Source of the DNA: Heliocidaris tuberculata | Lineage: Eukaryota > Echinodermata > Echinoidea > Camarodonta > Echinometridae | DNA: 64,000 bases | Assembly (NCBI GenBank): GCA_025618425.1 | Contig: CM046835.1 | Span: forward strand, 17,017,959-17,081,958 | Reading direction: 5' to 3' | In this document: piece after piece, positions 52,001-61,433 of the stretch | How positions within the stretch are numbered: position 1 is the stretch's first letter | Layout of the letters: each line of letters opens with the position of its first letter | The notes under the pieces: generated by a model | What the model saw: the letters and a program-made list of their open reading frames with translations, nothing else | The model's database searches: none | What the model was told of the DNA's origin: nothing | Translations under genes and position numbers: made by a program

Positions 52001-55000
52001 GATATTTATTCACCTTTCCATTCTCAGACATACATGTAGACAAGGAAATAAAGCTACAAGAATGGAAAGCGTAAAATATCTCTTTGTAATGTTGGTAAGG
52101 AATCTTAATCCCTATCAGAGGGTTCATTCCTCCCTCTTTAGCTCCCACTAGTTGGGATAATCCCACATTAATCCCCATTGTGTTCATAGAGAGGTCTTTA
52201 TGGATTATCTCTAACTGTTCCATTGTTTATGAGGTTGTGAGTGAAGAGAATTCTTTGTATCTTATGTAAGGACTTTGTTAACTGTACATCTGAGAGATAA
52301 TGGGGTCTCAATATCAATAAGCCCCCTTCACACACGTTTGTTGAGAGAAACTTTCTCAGGCTAACATTTAAAGTTCCAATTTGTGCACACGCGTCAGTCA
52401 GTCGTCAATCCATGCATGTATTGTACAGGATGGAATTATACATTATTTTGATTTAAATTGTAATCATGACGACATTGAAGAATTTAGATATAAAGACATG
52501 ATTCATCAAAGGCTTCACCACATTCTGCTCTGAATCCAAGACAAATAGCATACCTGCTGTTGTTTTAATAGCAATCAGTGCAATTTCTAAATTTTGACTG
52601 CCTTATATTTAGAGTATTTTTCATGGGCAAGTACATAAAGTATTTAACTAGTCTACAGGAGCAGATTGTTGGATTTTCTATTGACCAAAGAGGTTAAAGA
52701 GTTACCTTTATCGTCTTTCTCTTTTTGCTTTTCTTGGATTACAGGAGGTAAGATGCTTCCAGTACACTGCATAGTAGAGCTTCTCGACACCCCACCTAGT
52801 AAAGGTAGCGGGGGCGCAAGTAAGGAGGGAGTGGAGGAGGAGAAGAGGAGAGAGGGATATGCCATCGTGCCATCAACATTACAACTCACAGATCTCGTCA
52901 GGGTAGCCTTATCCAAGCTGGATTATCCCCCGGAAAGAGCAAAAAATGCGACAGGTAAAACTCAAACCAAAAATTTTATGTAGATGTACACATCATCGGC
53001 TGAAAGCCAGAAGAGTATTAATGCTATATGCAAAGTGATGTGTTAATGCCCTTCTTGCTCTCAGCAGAGGATTCTTGGAGAATGTGAAGATTTTGTCATT
53101 TTCGTTTAATTACGCACTCCTTGTATAAGAAACACTGCCTGGTAAGCCTGTATTTTCACATCATAACACTGCATTTCGGCTACATGTATTGAGGAAGTTT
53201 TGATTATCATTTCCTATACATGAACATTGATATTCATCTACCGATTGTGAGGAAAAATTGGTGAAAGTCATTTTGAAGTACAGTCTGTGATAATAACATG
53301 TAGTTACACAATTTAAATCAAAGTCAGTTGGACCATGGTTCACTCTTATCTATATACTTTTTTTTCAGTTTTGGTGAATTCTTTTGCTGTAATGGTCAAA
53401 GAAATAAGCCAAAACTCATCAGTTAGCATTTCATCAAGTGTGTTTATGGCGTTACAGAGTCATCTCTGTGACCATATTCCTAGTTTTTATTTATAAAAGA
53501 AACTGAAAGAAACGAATTGTATTTGAAAAAAATGATAAAACATTTTTTCTTGAAAATTGATACCTTTAGTAGAAAAACAATCTGATTTTCACCATACAGT
53601 TGAAGTTTTTGGGGCCAGACCAATCAATTACATTCTTGATATCTTTTTCATAGATCTGAATAAACTGAATCCATCAACTAGAAATTGTTTTCTACAATAG
53701 TGGAATTTGATGATTGATAAGAACAGACCATAATAATAATTTTAAAAATAAGGTTACATGTTCATGTAACTATAAAAAGCAAAGGTATTCAATTTATGTT
53801 TGTCTTTATGCTCATTTGCAATTGGTATTGATATACATGTACATGTAACAGAAAAACTGTCTCCCTAACAGGTCCCCAGCCTTTTTTTCAAATGATTTTA
53901 AATTGATCTTTGTTATCTCTGTATGATGCTGCTGCATACCCTTTTAATCAAGATGAAAATTGTAATCTAATAGATATTCTTTTACATTTTACTTTGATTG
54001 TAACAGCGAACAAATGATATCGATTAGAATGAATCTTTGTTAGATTTTTTATATAATCCCTCAGAGATTAAGAATAAGATCAAACACTTATAAATCTTAT
54101 GGGATTAAATTGTAATGGATTTGATTGCTTGTATACTAAATGAGCTTGGAATGTAAGTCTATTTGTATTTAAAATGATCTGTATGAGATATACATTCAAC
54201 TACAGTGTAGCTTGTTGGAAGTTGCACCAATTCTTCTAGAAACAAGTCTTCAATTGTAAGTAATAATTTGTTAGATTGAAAAATATAGTGACTGCTTATA
54301 TGATTACTTTTTAACGTCTTGTATTTATAGAGTATTGTTTAAAAAGAATTTACTTTCTTTTTGTACGTTCAATATGAAGCCAGTGAAAGACTAAATTATT
54401 TCATGATTAATTGATAGCAAGCATTTCAGATTGAGCTTATAATTACAGGTATTTTGGAAAAGCGGTTCCATGAGAAAATCATTGTGTTTTATTCACACTT
54501 GTATTTTTCAAATGACTCTGATAATGTTTCACCAAAATGTGGTGCTATGTGTATTAGGATCAATGTTTTTAATACATGTACATAGCATTTATCATTAATG
54601 CAGACAGAGAATGATGTTTGTGAGAATTTCAAGTTGTTTTACATGTATGTAGAAACTAGATAAAAGCAAAATGGCACCATGTTACGAATAATTATCAATG
54701 CTGTTTGCTACGTTTGTTAGTGGTTGATTTTAAGATGTTTTATATATTCTGTCCCAAATGGCATACTTAACATGTAGCCCCCAGTCATAGCAACCGAAAA
54801 GAATTCAAAATAAACCTACAAAAAGGCTATATCATAAGATATCCTAGTGCAGAGAGAAAAGAAGTTTTGTATGCTGGGAGACCCTTCATATAACTCTTGA
54901 TATGTGCCTGGCACAAAGTCGACTTCAGAGATGGAATTTTAGATTAGGGATTAGCAATTGTAGATTGGGAGGGATTATAGGGAAGCGTGCAGAAGCCAGC

Positions 55001-58000
55001 CTTTCATGCAGGGGAGGATTAAAAAGCCCTGTTGACTTTGCACATAGAGGATTAAAGCCCACAGAGGCAGGAGCCTGTGAATTATTAAAGGTTTGATGAA
55101 GTTAAAGGCTGCTTACTACCCTAGAGGATTAATCTTTAGTTTCACTACTGTGTGATGCAAATCTTGTCTACCTATGATTCCAAGACTTCTCTATTTGTGA
55201 GAAAGGATTAAGTTGTCTGATTCATATATAAGCTTTTTAGTAGGTTTATTCATGTCAGCAAATATGGAGAAATCGTTGAGTAATAATTTAACTCTTTCAT
55301 CTAGTTCATCTACAAGACAAACCCACAGTCTACCTTTATTTAATTTGCTTTTTTATTCCTAAATGTTATCTTTCCCATAACCCTGTTTTTCATTTCTATG
55401 AGAAATCAACATAACCATGATAATCAACCTTATTAAAACAGTTTTGTACCTGTATGAAATTATTCTTAAAATAAAACACAACACGGACTGTTTTGGCAGG
55501 CTGTCGGGATTGACATTTTAGGGTCTGTATGCAGTGCCCCCCCCCCCCTTTCACTAAAATGTTGACAATTTGGGAGTTTGGAGTTTAAAATTTGGGGACT
55601 TGTGTATTGGGTACCAGTCATTATCAAGCTCTGCTTAATAGACCTTTATCATTTTTCTGATGAGAATTTAATAGTAAAGTGACAGTTTGAAAAAAGTTTG
55701 TAGAGGGGTATAAAATCCTTGTGCATATAGTTGCCTTGCACAAGTTGCACAAATGTAAGAAAAAAGCAATTTAAGAATTTACATTTTGCACATTCACACA
55801 TACATGTACATGTACATACACATGTATGCAAGCTCAGTAAGACTTGTGATGTTTGTTTTATTTTCGTGGTCTACCTTTAATTTTACTCTTTGCTTATTAC
55901 TAAGCCTTTTGTAAAGGGCAGAGAGACATTTAGCAAATGGAGCTTTGGTGTAGAAGTTTGCTTACAAGCTTTATTCATGTAGATAAAAAAGATTTGTGAT
56001 TTAACTGTGGTAAGCTTTTGGACAAACCCGAAAAAAGGAGCTTTGTTATTTTACTTTTTATTTTGTCATTGTTTCATCCCAAAATGCTGCTACAGTGTAT
56101 CAAAGGAGTACCGTGTGTACATAAATGTATTCTTGAATTAATGAATAATCATTCAGATGATAAAGAATAATTTGGTGTTTGTACCTAAAATAAAATCAAA
56201 TACATGTAAAAGTTGACATTGGCAATGCATGTTTCTGAGCAGAAGTGCATTAATCTTGATTTTTCTGCAATATTCACATTGAAAAAAAAAATATTGTTGT
56301 TACATGAATGGTTATATGTCAGGTTGATGAAACAAAGATTTTATAATACAGAATTTTATTTGTGTAATATATTTACTCTGGGATTTTGCATTCCAGTTGT
56401 TAAGGACTGAAGGACCTCAATATGATGAATTTATTGATCATTACAAAACCCTCCATAACAGTTTTGTGTCATAATAGATGTAAGCATATCAACAAAAATA
56501 AAGCAAGGCTGCAGTCAGATTTTAACAAAGTCAGATAACAAGATATCTGGAGATAAATTAGGAAACCTGTTTCTATTTTGGTCCTTTTATATATGATTGA
56601 AATAAATGATACATCATAAAGGAGGAGATAAAGATCACACTCTCTTCCATACAAAGTAAAATAAGTGCTTTTCATTTTTGATGCCTGGCTTAGAATCAAA
56701 CTTATTACGTCATCCTTCAGCCTGTTTGTTTGTAAACAAGATAAGGTGGATTTACTGGAAAATATGGATTTGAATAATTCAAAAATGCATACAGGGATAA
56801 TTTACGTTTGTTGAAATCTTTGAAATTATGCAGGCGTGATTAAGCTGATTTTGAGATTTGATATTGAATGGGGAGGAAAATATCACAAAGAACAGATATT
56901 TTTTTTGTTTGTTTTGCAACCTTCGTGAACATTGTACACAGATAGAATGGATAGAATATCCCATTCCCATGAAACAAATATGTCAATTTTTACATGTACA
57001 TCATACTGTGTCAGTATTGCATCAAACTCTTTTTTTTTTTGGGGGGGGGGTACAGACATGATGCAAAGTCAGTATGAATTGTTGTATACATTATTTAAAA
57101 TAAATAAAAAATGAAAAAAAAGTAAATAAGTAAATAGAAATGATTTGATTAATGAAATGAAATTGGAAAGTCAAAATAAGCAGTTCAATCAATTTAAAAT
57201 ATAGAAACTAATAAAGAAGAAATATAAAAAATAAGAGGAAAAAAAATACCAAGTGAAATATTTCTGGTTAACAGCATTCACAGTTAATTTTGACCATTTT
57301 TGTCTACATTGATATAGAAAACATGGAATAAGTGACTATTATTGTGTGACACTCAATTGTTTTTCTTGATAATTTCTAGTATATTTTAAGCATAAAATGT
57401 ATGCATTACTCGACCTTTTTTATTTTCAGTTCAGAATTCTATCCACCTTTTTAAACAACTTACGAATGTGTGTTTTTTTTTTTAATGTGTTTGTAATCAG
57501 GTGTTATCCAGGTACGGAATTGGAAGGCCTTGCCATTCTCATCAATCACAGACAATCAGCAATCATCGGTAGGACAACTCTTTGGAGATCTTCTCTCACA
57601 CATCACTCTTAAGATATCTGTATTATCAAGGTGAGTCTGATCACAAGACTATTATGAATTTAGATTGTGTAATGATGCAGGTCTTTTTGCAAGATACATA
57701 TACTATAAAAAGGAAGATTCCTTAAGAAAGCTTAAGTGATATCATGCACAGTGAGTTTCTGTTTATCTGCTTATTATTTTTGCACTTGGCAAAAATGAAA
57801 AACATACTGGTATACTGTCGTCTGCTACAAGTGTAATAAATAAATGGAAGTTATTTATCTATTTATTTTTTCATTTCATTTTTTTGGGGGGGACCTTTTT
57901 ATTTAGTTGATGATTTTTTTTCTGTAGACATTGTTTTTTCTGTAATTATGCATTGGATAATGCTAATATCCTCAGCAGTCCTGTAAGACCGAATGACGTG

Positions 58001-58450
58001 AAATTTTGTCGACCGCATTTCCTGCCACGTCATAATCTTGAGTGTTTCTTGTAAGAAATCTGAATATACAGTAGTTGAAAATGCTTAAAACAAACAAGAT
58101 GAGAACTAGGATTTGCTAGGATTAGGTTGAAAATGTAACCAAGTTATGGGTTAGGTTAGTGGAAGCACTGATCCATAAATCTGTTGGCATGTGCATGGTG
58201 TGATAGATGGGTGTGATTAGCGATCAACATGATTGAAGAGACAAACTTCTATTCTGATGCATGCCCACTCAATCCCAGGATTGTGATCGAGGAGAAGTGG
58301 ATGCACTCTTTACTTGTTGCGTGGTGATGATGATGATGATGATGTCATGGGGTTTGTTTTTCTTGTGTGGAGGGATGTTGGTATATGTGTTTCTTGGAAG
58401 CATAGAAATGGAGTTCATCAATAAAGATGTCATGAGAGTGAGTGAAAGAC

Positions 58451-58493
<43 letters not shown>

Positions 58494-59985
58494 ATACACA
58501 TAGGGGTAAAAGTTACAGGGAAGAAGAGGAGACCCCAGGGAAACAAGAGATACAGTGTACATGAAGAGAGAGAAGCAGAGGGAGTGAGATGGGGTATAGA
58601 GAAAGGGAAGAATAAGAGAGTCGCAGAGAGATAGCTAAAGGAAAATAGAAATATAGACCAGAGTGAGAGAGACAGAGAAAGATAGATACAGAAAGAAAGA
58701 GGGCAAAATAAAAAAAAAATAGTGAGAAATTGAGAATTAGCAGGAGAGAGAGAGGGAGAGAGAGAGAGAGAGAGAGATGATAGCGTCAGTGTATTCCCAT
58801 CCATCGTTCAACGTTTAAGAAGATTAGCAAATGCTAGAGTTCAGATGGATTATCGCATTAGTGCCAAACTTTAAAGCGAGTAATTTCTTCCGGCGTAAAC
58901 AAGATGAAAGAAAAGTGGCATGATGCAGATATGATTTTTTTTCTTTCTTTCTTACATGCTACAATATGTTTTGGCAGTGTAAAATAAACCTTAAGCGCTA
59001 ACAGAGGATTATGACCATTTTCAGTGCTCTCTTGCTGAATTATTTCGCCCACATGGTTTACGACAAGATATCATTCACGTCATTGGGAACCGCCAAGAAT
59101 CAATTTCTTTTTGTAGCATCAAAGGCCCATCTATCATATCAAGCTGTCAAAGTGATCATTGTGTTGTGCTACCAAACTGACTTGTATTTATTTAGGGTTG
59201 TGTTATCTGAGTAGTCACAAGGCAATGTTGCTTCAGGAACAGGAATAGTCAGGCTTGAAAAGAGTCTTCTTCAAATTGGCTATCATACATGTAGCTCATC
59301 CTGCTGATACTCGATAGATAGGCGCAGAACACTGTTGGAAAGGTTAATGAGGTGTACAAGACTTGGTTACTAAAACTTAAAGCAGAGACAAGGGTTTTAC
59401 TTGTGAAATTCATATTTTGAATTTCACTGCTATTTGCATGCAGTGTTTGATCTCATTTCTGTTTGGCAATTACAGACTATAGTGGCTGATATAGTAGCTT
59501 GGAACTGTGCACATTGAATTGGTTTTTGAGAGGTCAAATGGTGTTCAGTTATACTTGGACAGCCGTTATATTAGTTGTCCTTGCCCATCAGTAGTGTTGT
59601 ATAGTCACATGTATGGTAGCTAGCATCCAACGCTCCATCATATTAGTTGAAATGATCAAGACGGACAAGTTCTCTACTCTCTCTCAGTGACGCCTCAAGT
59701 GCCAACTGCCAGGACCAAGCGCCAGAGGATCTAAGCCGAAGCGGCAAGGTCGGGGGCAACGCCAGCAGCAGTATACTCAGCCTGGGTAACCTCGGCAATA
59801 GCTTCTTCCTACGGCGAGGCCTAGACCTTCCTTTTGGGATGATGGCCAGGAGGATGAAGGGTGGAGATGGCAAGGGCGTTGGCAGGACTGCTCACCCTGT
59901 GCAGGAGCTACGGATCAAACTCCTACAGGTCCTGGAGAAGAGAGGTCCAACACTTCTGGTCAGCCATGGATGCCCCTTCTCACAG
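35995..59985 (+). CDS. SATB1-like: SATB/Compass (dve) family homeobox regulator, N-terminal part
   Basis: Nuclear DNA-binding regulator. Exons 35995-36075, 37920-38205, 52745-52954, 57501-57630 and 59688-59985 join in phase (GT-AG) into 335 residues, with the frame continuing past the window. Residues 28-122 are Ser/Pro/Gly-rich with a basic SRKRK cluster near 83-87, a possible nuclear signal. Residues about 124-235 match the ubiquitin-like ULD/Compass oligomerisation domain of SATB1: MLPVHCIVELLD, ALSKLDY, GVIQVRNWKALPFSSITD, HITLKISVLS. Residues about 303-335 (HPVQELRIKLLQVLEKRG, HGCPFSQ) match the start of the SATB1 CUTL domain. The ULD carries a longer acidic loop than vertebrate SATB1. 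CUT repeats and homeodomains lie outside, so SATB versus invertebrate Compass/dve type cannot be settled here. Confidence 0.85.
36262..36324 (+). CDS. Candidate extra/alternative 21-codon exon
   Basis: A GC-rich 63-bp open segment flanked by CATTAG and GTACTC. It keeps phase 0 on both sides, exactly matching the phase between exons 1 and 2. It would add AQRISTQVPSADIARAGRAA plus Q. The polypyrimidine tract is modest. It may be a real or alternative exon, or chance. Confidence 0.4.
36580..36638 (+). repeat. Poly-A run followed by (TA)n
   Basis: About 31 A followed by 27 bp of alternating TA. It looks like the tail of a retroposed sequence or a plain microsatellite; no retroposon body is recognised in front of it. 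Confidence 0.85.
36984..37058 (-). pseudogene. tRNA-Cys-like sequence (anticodon GCA)
   Basis: The minus strand reads GGACTGCAGATCATGAGG and GGGTTCAATTCCC, the anticodon-loop/variable and T-arm (B-box) blocks of tRNA-Cys. The 5' half (TGGCGCGATTGATACGTCG) is A-box-like but diverged, and the acceptor ends do not pair. It is therefore a decayed tRNA or a tRNA-derived SINE head rather than a working gene. Confidence 0.5.
37101..37187 (+). repeat. Interstitial telomere-like repeats (CCCTAA)n
   Basis: About 87 bp of degenerate CCCTAA units (AACCCTAAACCCTAGCCCTA and so on), the C-strand of the TTAGGG telomere repeat found in most animals. It is internal to an intron. Confidence 0.85.
37517..37625. 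mobile_element. Foldback family, right-arm fragment
   Basis: AACTTTCATAACTTTCTCTT, TTGTCTGATTTCTTTCCAAC and TCTGCTTTCTTAAAAATCAA follow the order of the right arm of copies 1 and 2, but the terminal CCCTTTAA is missing. Diverged fragment. Confidence 0.55.
37920..38205 (+). CDS. SATB1-like: SATB/Compass gene exon 2 (residues 28-122)
   Basis: Acceptor TTTCTACAG, donor CAG|GTAAGA, phase 0 in and one base over at the end. Low-complexity Gly/Ser/Pro segment (STPSSPPPHGLPSG), then basic SHSRKRKQSSPQPRR and SKRVKDS. Markedly GC-richer than the surrounding introns, which supports coding. Confidence 0.85.
39424..39625. mobile_element. Foldback family, left-arm copy (copy 4)
   Basis: TTAAAGGAAGAGTCCATCCT begins an arm that tracks the left arm of copy 2: AATTTGATAAGAAATAAGAA, GATGTAATCAAGCAAACAC, GATGTATCTTGCAAG. 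No matching right arm is found downstream; the copy ends at a C/A run near 39617-39640. Confidence 0.75.
39826..39978 (+). repeat. (CT)n pyrimidine tract
   Basis: About 150 bp of CT/CCT repeats with T-rich spacers. The Ser/Leu/Pro open frames on the plus strand and the Glu/Arg frame on the minus strand are repeat translations. Confidence 0.9.
40040..40150 (+). mobile_element. Possible non-LTR retroposon 3' end
   Basis: AATGGATCGCAATTCGGCGG followed by TTGTAATAAACC and a (TATT/TATC) run near 40135-40150. It resembles the 3' terminus of a non-LTR element with a short simple-repeat tail. No ORF is attached; weak call. Confidence 0.3.
41101..41281 (+). repeat. Retroposon-like 3' end with long (ATT)n array
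   Basis: GAGCGCTATATATACA at 41105-41120 parallels GCGCTATATAAAA at the 3' end of the LINE near 11130. It is followed by about 150 bp of ATT repeats with a few AT and C interruptions. The array probably expanded from the element's tail. The poly-Asn and poly-Ile frames on the minus strand are artefacts. Confidence 0.75.
46388..46910 (+). repeat. Cluster of GA-rich tracts
   Basis: GA/GGA repeats at about 46420-46440, 46640-46685, 46730-46760 and 46850-46910. The last contains a duplicated AGAGGGAAAAGAGGAAGAGT unit about 28 bp apart. No coding evidence. Confidence 0.8.
47518..47588. repeat. 71-nt imperfect hairpin (copy A)
   Basis: Left arm 47518-47546 (TCTGTTGAGAGCCAGAAGGG...) pairs with right arm 47560-47588 (...CCCTCTGGCTCTTAGCAGA) at 24 of 29 positions, with a 13-nt loop. 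A related hairpin lies at 52996-53068. Confidence 0.75.
47781..47900 (+). repeat. GA-rich tract
   Basis: (GA)n with a short G run at about 47803-47813. Open frames in both orientations (Arg/Glu or Ser/Leu) are repeat-driven. Further GA tracts lie at 48978-49008 and 49258-49300, and a run of 17 G at 49676-49692. Confidence 0.85.
51023..51167. mobile_element. 145-bp inverted-repeat MITE, GGGCCCGTTGCAC termini
   Basis: Left end GGGCCCGTTGCACAAAACTT and right end AAGTTTTGTGCAATGGGCCC are inverted. The arms extend to CGCAACTC / GAGTTGTGATTAAACGCAAG, roughly 37 bp each. The short centre has no coding capacity. The element is a compact palindromic MITE. Confidence 0.8.
52745..52954 (+). CDS. SATB1-like: SATB/Compass gene exon 3 (residues 123-193)
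   Basis: Acceptor GGATTACAG, donor ACAG|GTAAAA. First half of the ULD/Compass domain: GGKMLPVHCIVELLD, an acidic/Gly loop (SKGSGGASKEGVEEEKRR), then LQLTDLVRVALSKLDY. It matches SATB1 MLPVFCVVE and the ALLSLGY helix. Confidence 0.88.
52955..57500 (+). other. SATB/Compass intron 3
   Basis: Contains hairpin copy B (52996-53068), a C run at 55537-55548, ACATGTACATGT-type repeats (53834, 55801-55830) and a T/G run near 57030-57050. No further exon recognised; the open frame at 54902-55096 has no supporting splice sites or homology. Confidence 0.65.
52996..53068. repeat. 73-nt imperfect hairpin (copy B)
   Basis: Left arm 52996-53023 (TCGGCTGAAAGCCAGAAGAG...) pairs with right arm 53041-53068 (...CTTCTTGCTCTCAGCAGA) at about 21 of 28 positions around a 17-nt loop. 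The arms match those of copy A (GCTGAGAGCCAGAAGGGC core). Confidence 0.7.
57501..57630 (+). CDS. SATB1-like: SATB/Compass gene exon 4 (residues 193-236)
   Basis: Acceptor GTAATCAG, donor TCAAG|GTGAGT. Second half of the ULD: GVIQVRNWKALPFSSITDNQ, QSSVGQLFGDLLSHITLKIS, VLS. It parallels SATB1 LIQVGKWNPVPLSYVTD and VVTLKIQLHS. In this frame the internal TCG|GTAGGA is not used as a donor. Confidence 0.9.
57631..59687 (+). other. SATB/Compass intron 4
   Basis: 2.06 kb. Contains (GAT)n at about 58327-58345, (GA)n at 58452-58492 and 58743-58778 with further GA-rich sequence between. No exon recognised. Confidence 0.75.
59688..59985 (+). CDS. SATB1-like: SATB/Compass gene exon 5 (residues 236-335, gene continues)
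   Basis: Acceptor CTCTCTCAG, donor CACAG|GTTAGA. Starts with a linker rich in Ser/Gly/Asn (SSILSLGNLGNSFFLRRG), then HPVQELRIKLLQVLEKRGPT and LLVSHGCPFSQ, matching SATB1 TTVRNALKDLL and ECPLSQ at the start of the CUTL domain. It ends at a codon boundary. The next exon (SATB1 continues SMISSIVN) is not found in the window. Confidence 0.87.
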
Positions 59986-60428
59986 GTTAGACAATACCTC
60001 ATTTTGATTTTGCATTCCATGCAGATTCATTCATTTTGTCAAGAAAAACTTAACATCGTTCTCTATTCATATTTCCTTTTGCTTCATCTATCACTCATTT
60101 CATTTCATCTTTGTTGGGTTGTTCTGTTCATGAATGCATATTTGTAGATTTTATGTGTATTTAAAAAAAAAAAATGATTAGCAAGACTGAGTTGATTTAT
60201 TTCATTGGTGCTAAAGTGCACTCTGAAGGCATTTTAGTGGTCATGAGCAGTTTGCAGGGGAAATGGGGTAATTTATTTCAAGTAAATATTTTGTCTTACA
60301 GATATGGGGACCTATGTGTAATGTTATCCATTTTTAATGTCCATGTACATGGAAAATTATTTGCTCTTGTTGGGATTGTATGTCTTAGATTTTACATGTA
60401 GGTTATAGGTTTTCTAAACTTCTTGGCC

Positions 60429-61012
60429 GGAATTCACAAGGTGATTTATTTTAGACCAGGGTTTATGCAGATTTCATGGTATAAGTACGCTTGATTTAGC
60501 ACATACACTTAGAAAGATCCAATAATGAACACATGTGTTTGGCAAAGGGCGCTAAATTCAAGCTAGTGGCTATGGTGTAGAGCACAGTTTATTTAAATTA
60601 ACTGTTTATTTAAATTAACTGTTTATTTAAATTAATTCAAATAAACAGTGAGTTAATTTAAATAAACTGTGGTCTAAACCATAGCAACTAGTATGAATTT
60701 AGCGCAATTTACAAAACACGCGCGTTCATTATTGGATCTTTCTAAGTGTATGCGCTAAATCAAGCGTACTTATACCATGAAATCTGCATAAACTGTTTAG
60801 ACCACGATTTATTTAAATCAATTTGATTAAAAAGTGAGTTAATTTAAATAAACCATGGTCTAAACCGTAGCAAGTGGCAAGAATTTAGCACACTTTACCA
60901 AACACGCGCGTTCATTATTAGATCTTTCTAAATGTACGCGCTAAATCAAACATACTTAACCATGAAATCTGCATAAACCGTGGTCTAAATCTAAACCACC
61001 TTTGTGAATTCC
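60429..61012. mobile_element. Foldback element with three homologous arms
   Basis: The 584-bp element starts GGAATTCACAAGGTG and ends CACCTTTGTGAATTCC. The left arm (60429-about 60600) is inverted relative to two later arms (about 60660-60806 and 60845-61012), which are direct repeats of each other. Shared blocks include TTTATGCAGATTTCATGGT, TTGATTTAGC and AAAGATC.AATAATGAAC. Between the arms ACTGTTTATTTAAATTA is repeated in tandem. No open frame; non-autonomous. Confidence 0.88.
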
Positions 61013-61433
61013 ATTGTCAATTAGTATTTGATTTTATATCATGGAAGTTTAAAAATAGAGTTATGTTCCTGTGTATGCAAAAGATTAGAGTTTCAATTAT
61101 TTTTTTTCTGTCTTGTCTCTCCTTTTCTTTGTTTTCTTGTTCCATTTAAACCATGGGGGGGGGGGGGGGGAGAGGGATGGAGGAGTAAATTTATTACCCT
61201 CTTTATGTTTATCCCTCTATCCTATTTATTTTCAATCTCTATTCACCTCTCCCACCCCTATGTTAAGGGAAATTCCCAGAAAGAAGTTTCTTCATTTGTC
61301 AGGCTGTCTCTGTGTCGTAGAATTAATCTTTTTTTTCTTCTTCTGCATCTGTCTATTCATTTTATGTCATTACAACCTAATCTTACTCTCTCTCTCTCTC
61401 TCTCTTTCTCTCTCGCTTGCTCACTTTCTCTTT

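Larger units (their letters stand above)
38206..52744 (+). other. SATB/Compass intron 2 (14.5 kb)
   Basis: Holds a foldback left arm (39424-39625), a CT-rich tract (39826-39978), a possible retroposon 3' end (40040-40150), an ATT array (41101-41281), several GA tracts, a 70-nt hairpin (47518-47588) and a 145-bp inverted-repeat element (51023-51167). ACATGTA-type octamers are frequent. No further in-phase exon was recognised, but small exons could be missed. Confidence 0.65.

Noticed and set aside
54902..55096. 64-codon plus-strand frame in SATB/Compass intron 3
   Set aside because: Including it would break the ULD between exons 3 and 4, which join in phase without it.
58261..58503. 80-codon plus-strand frame with a hydrophobic centre
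   Set aside because: Ends in a GA microsatellite (Arg/Glu repeat), with no splice or homology support.
60301..60352. Possible next SATB exon after an AG (ATATGGGGACC...)
   Set aside because: The frame stops quickly, has no donor in place and does not resemble the expected CUTL continuation.
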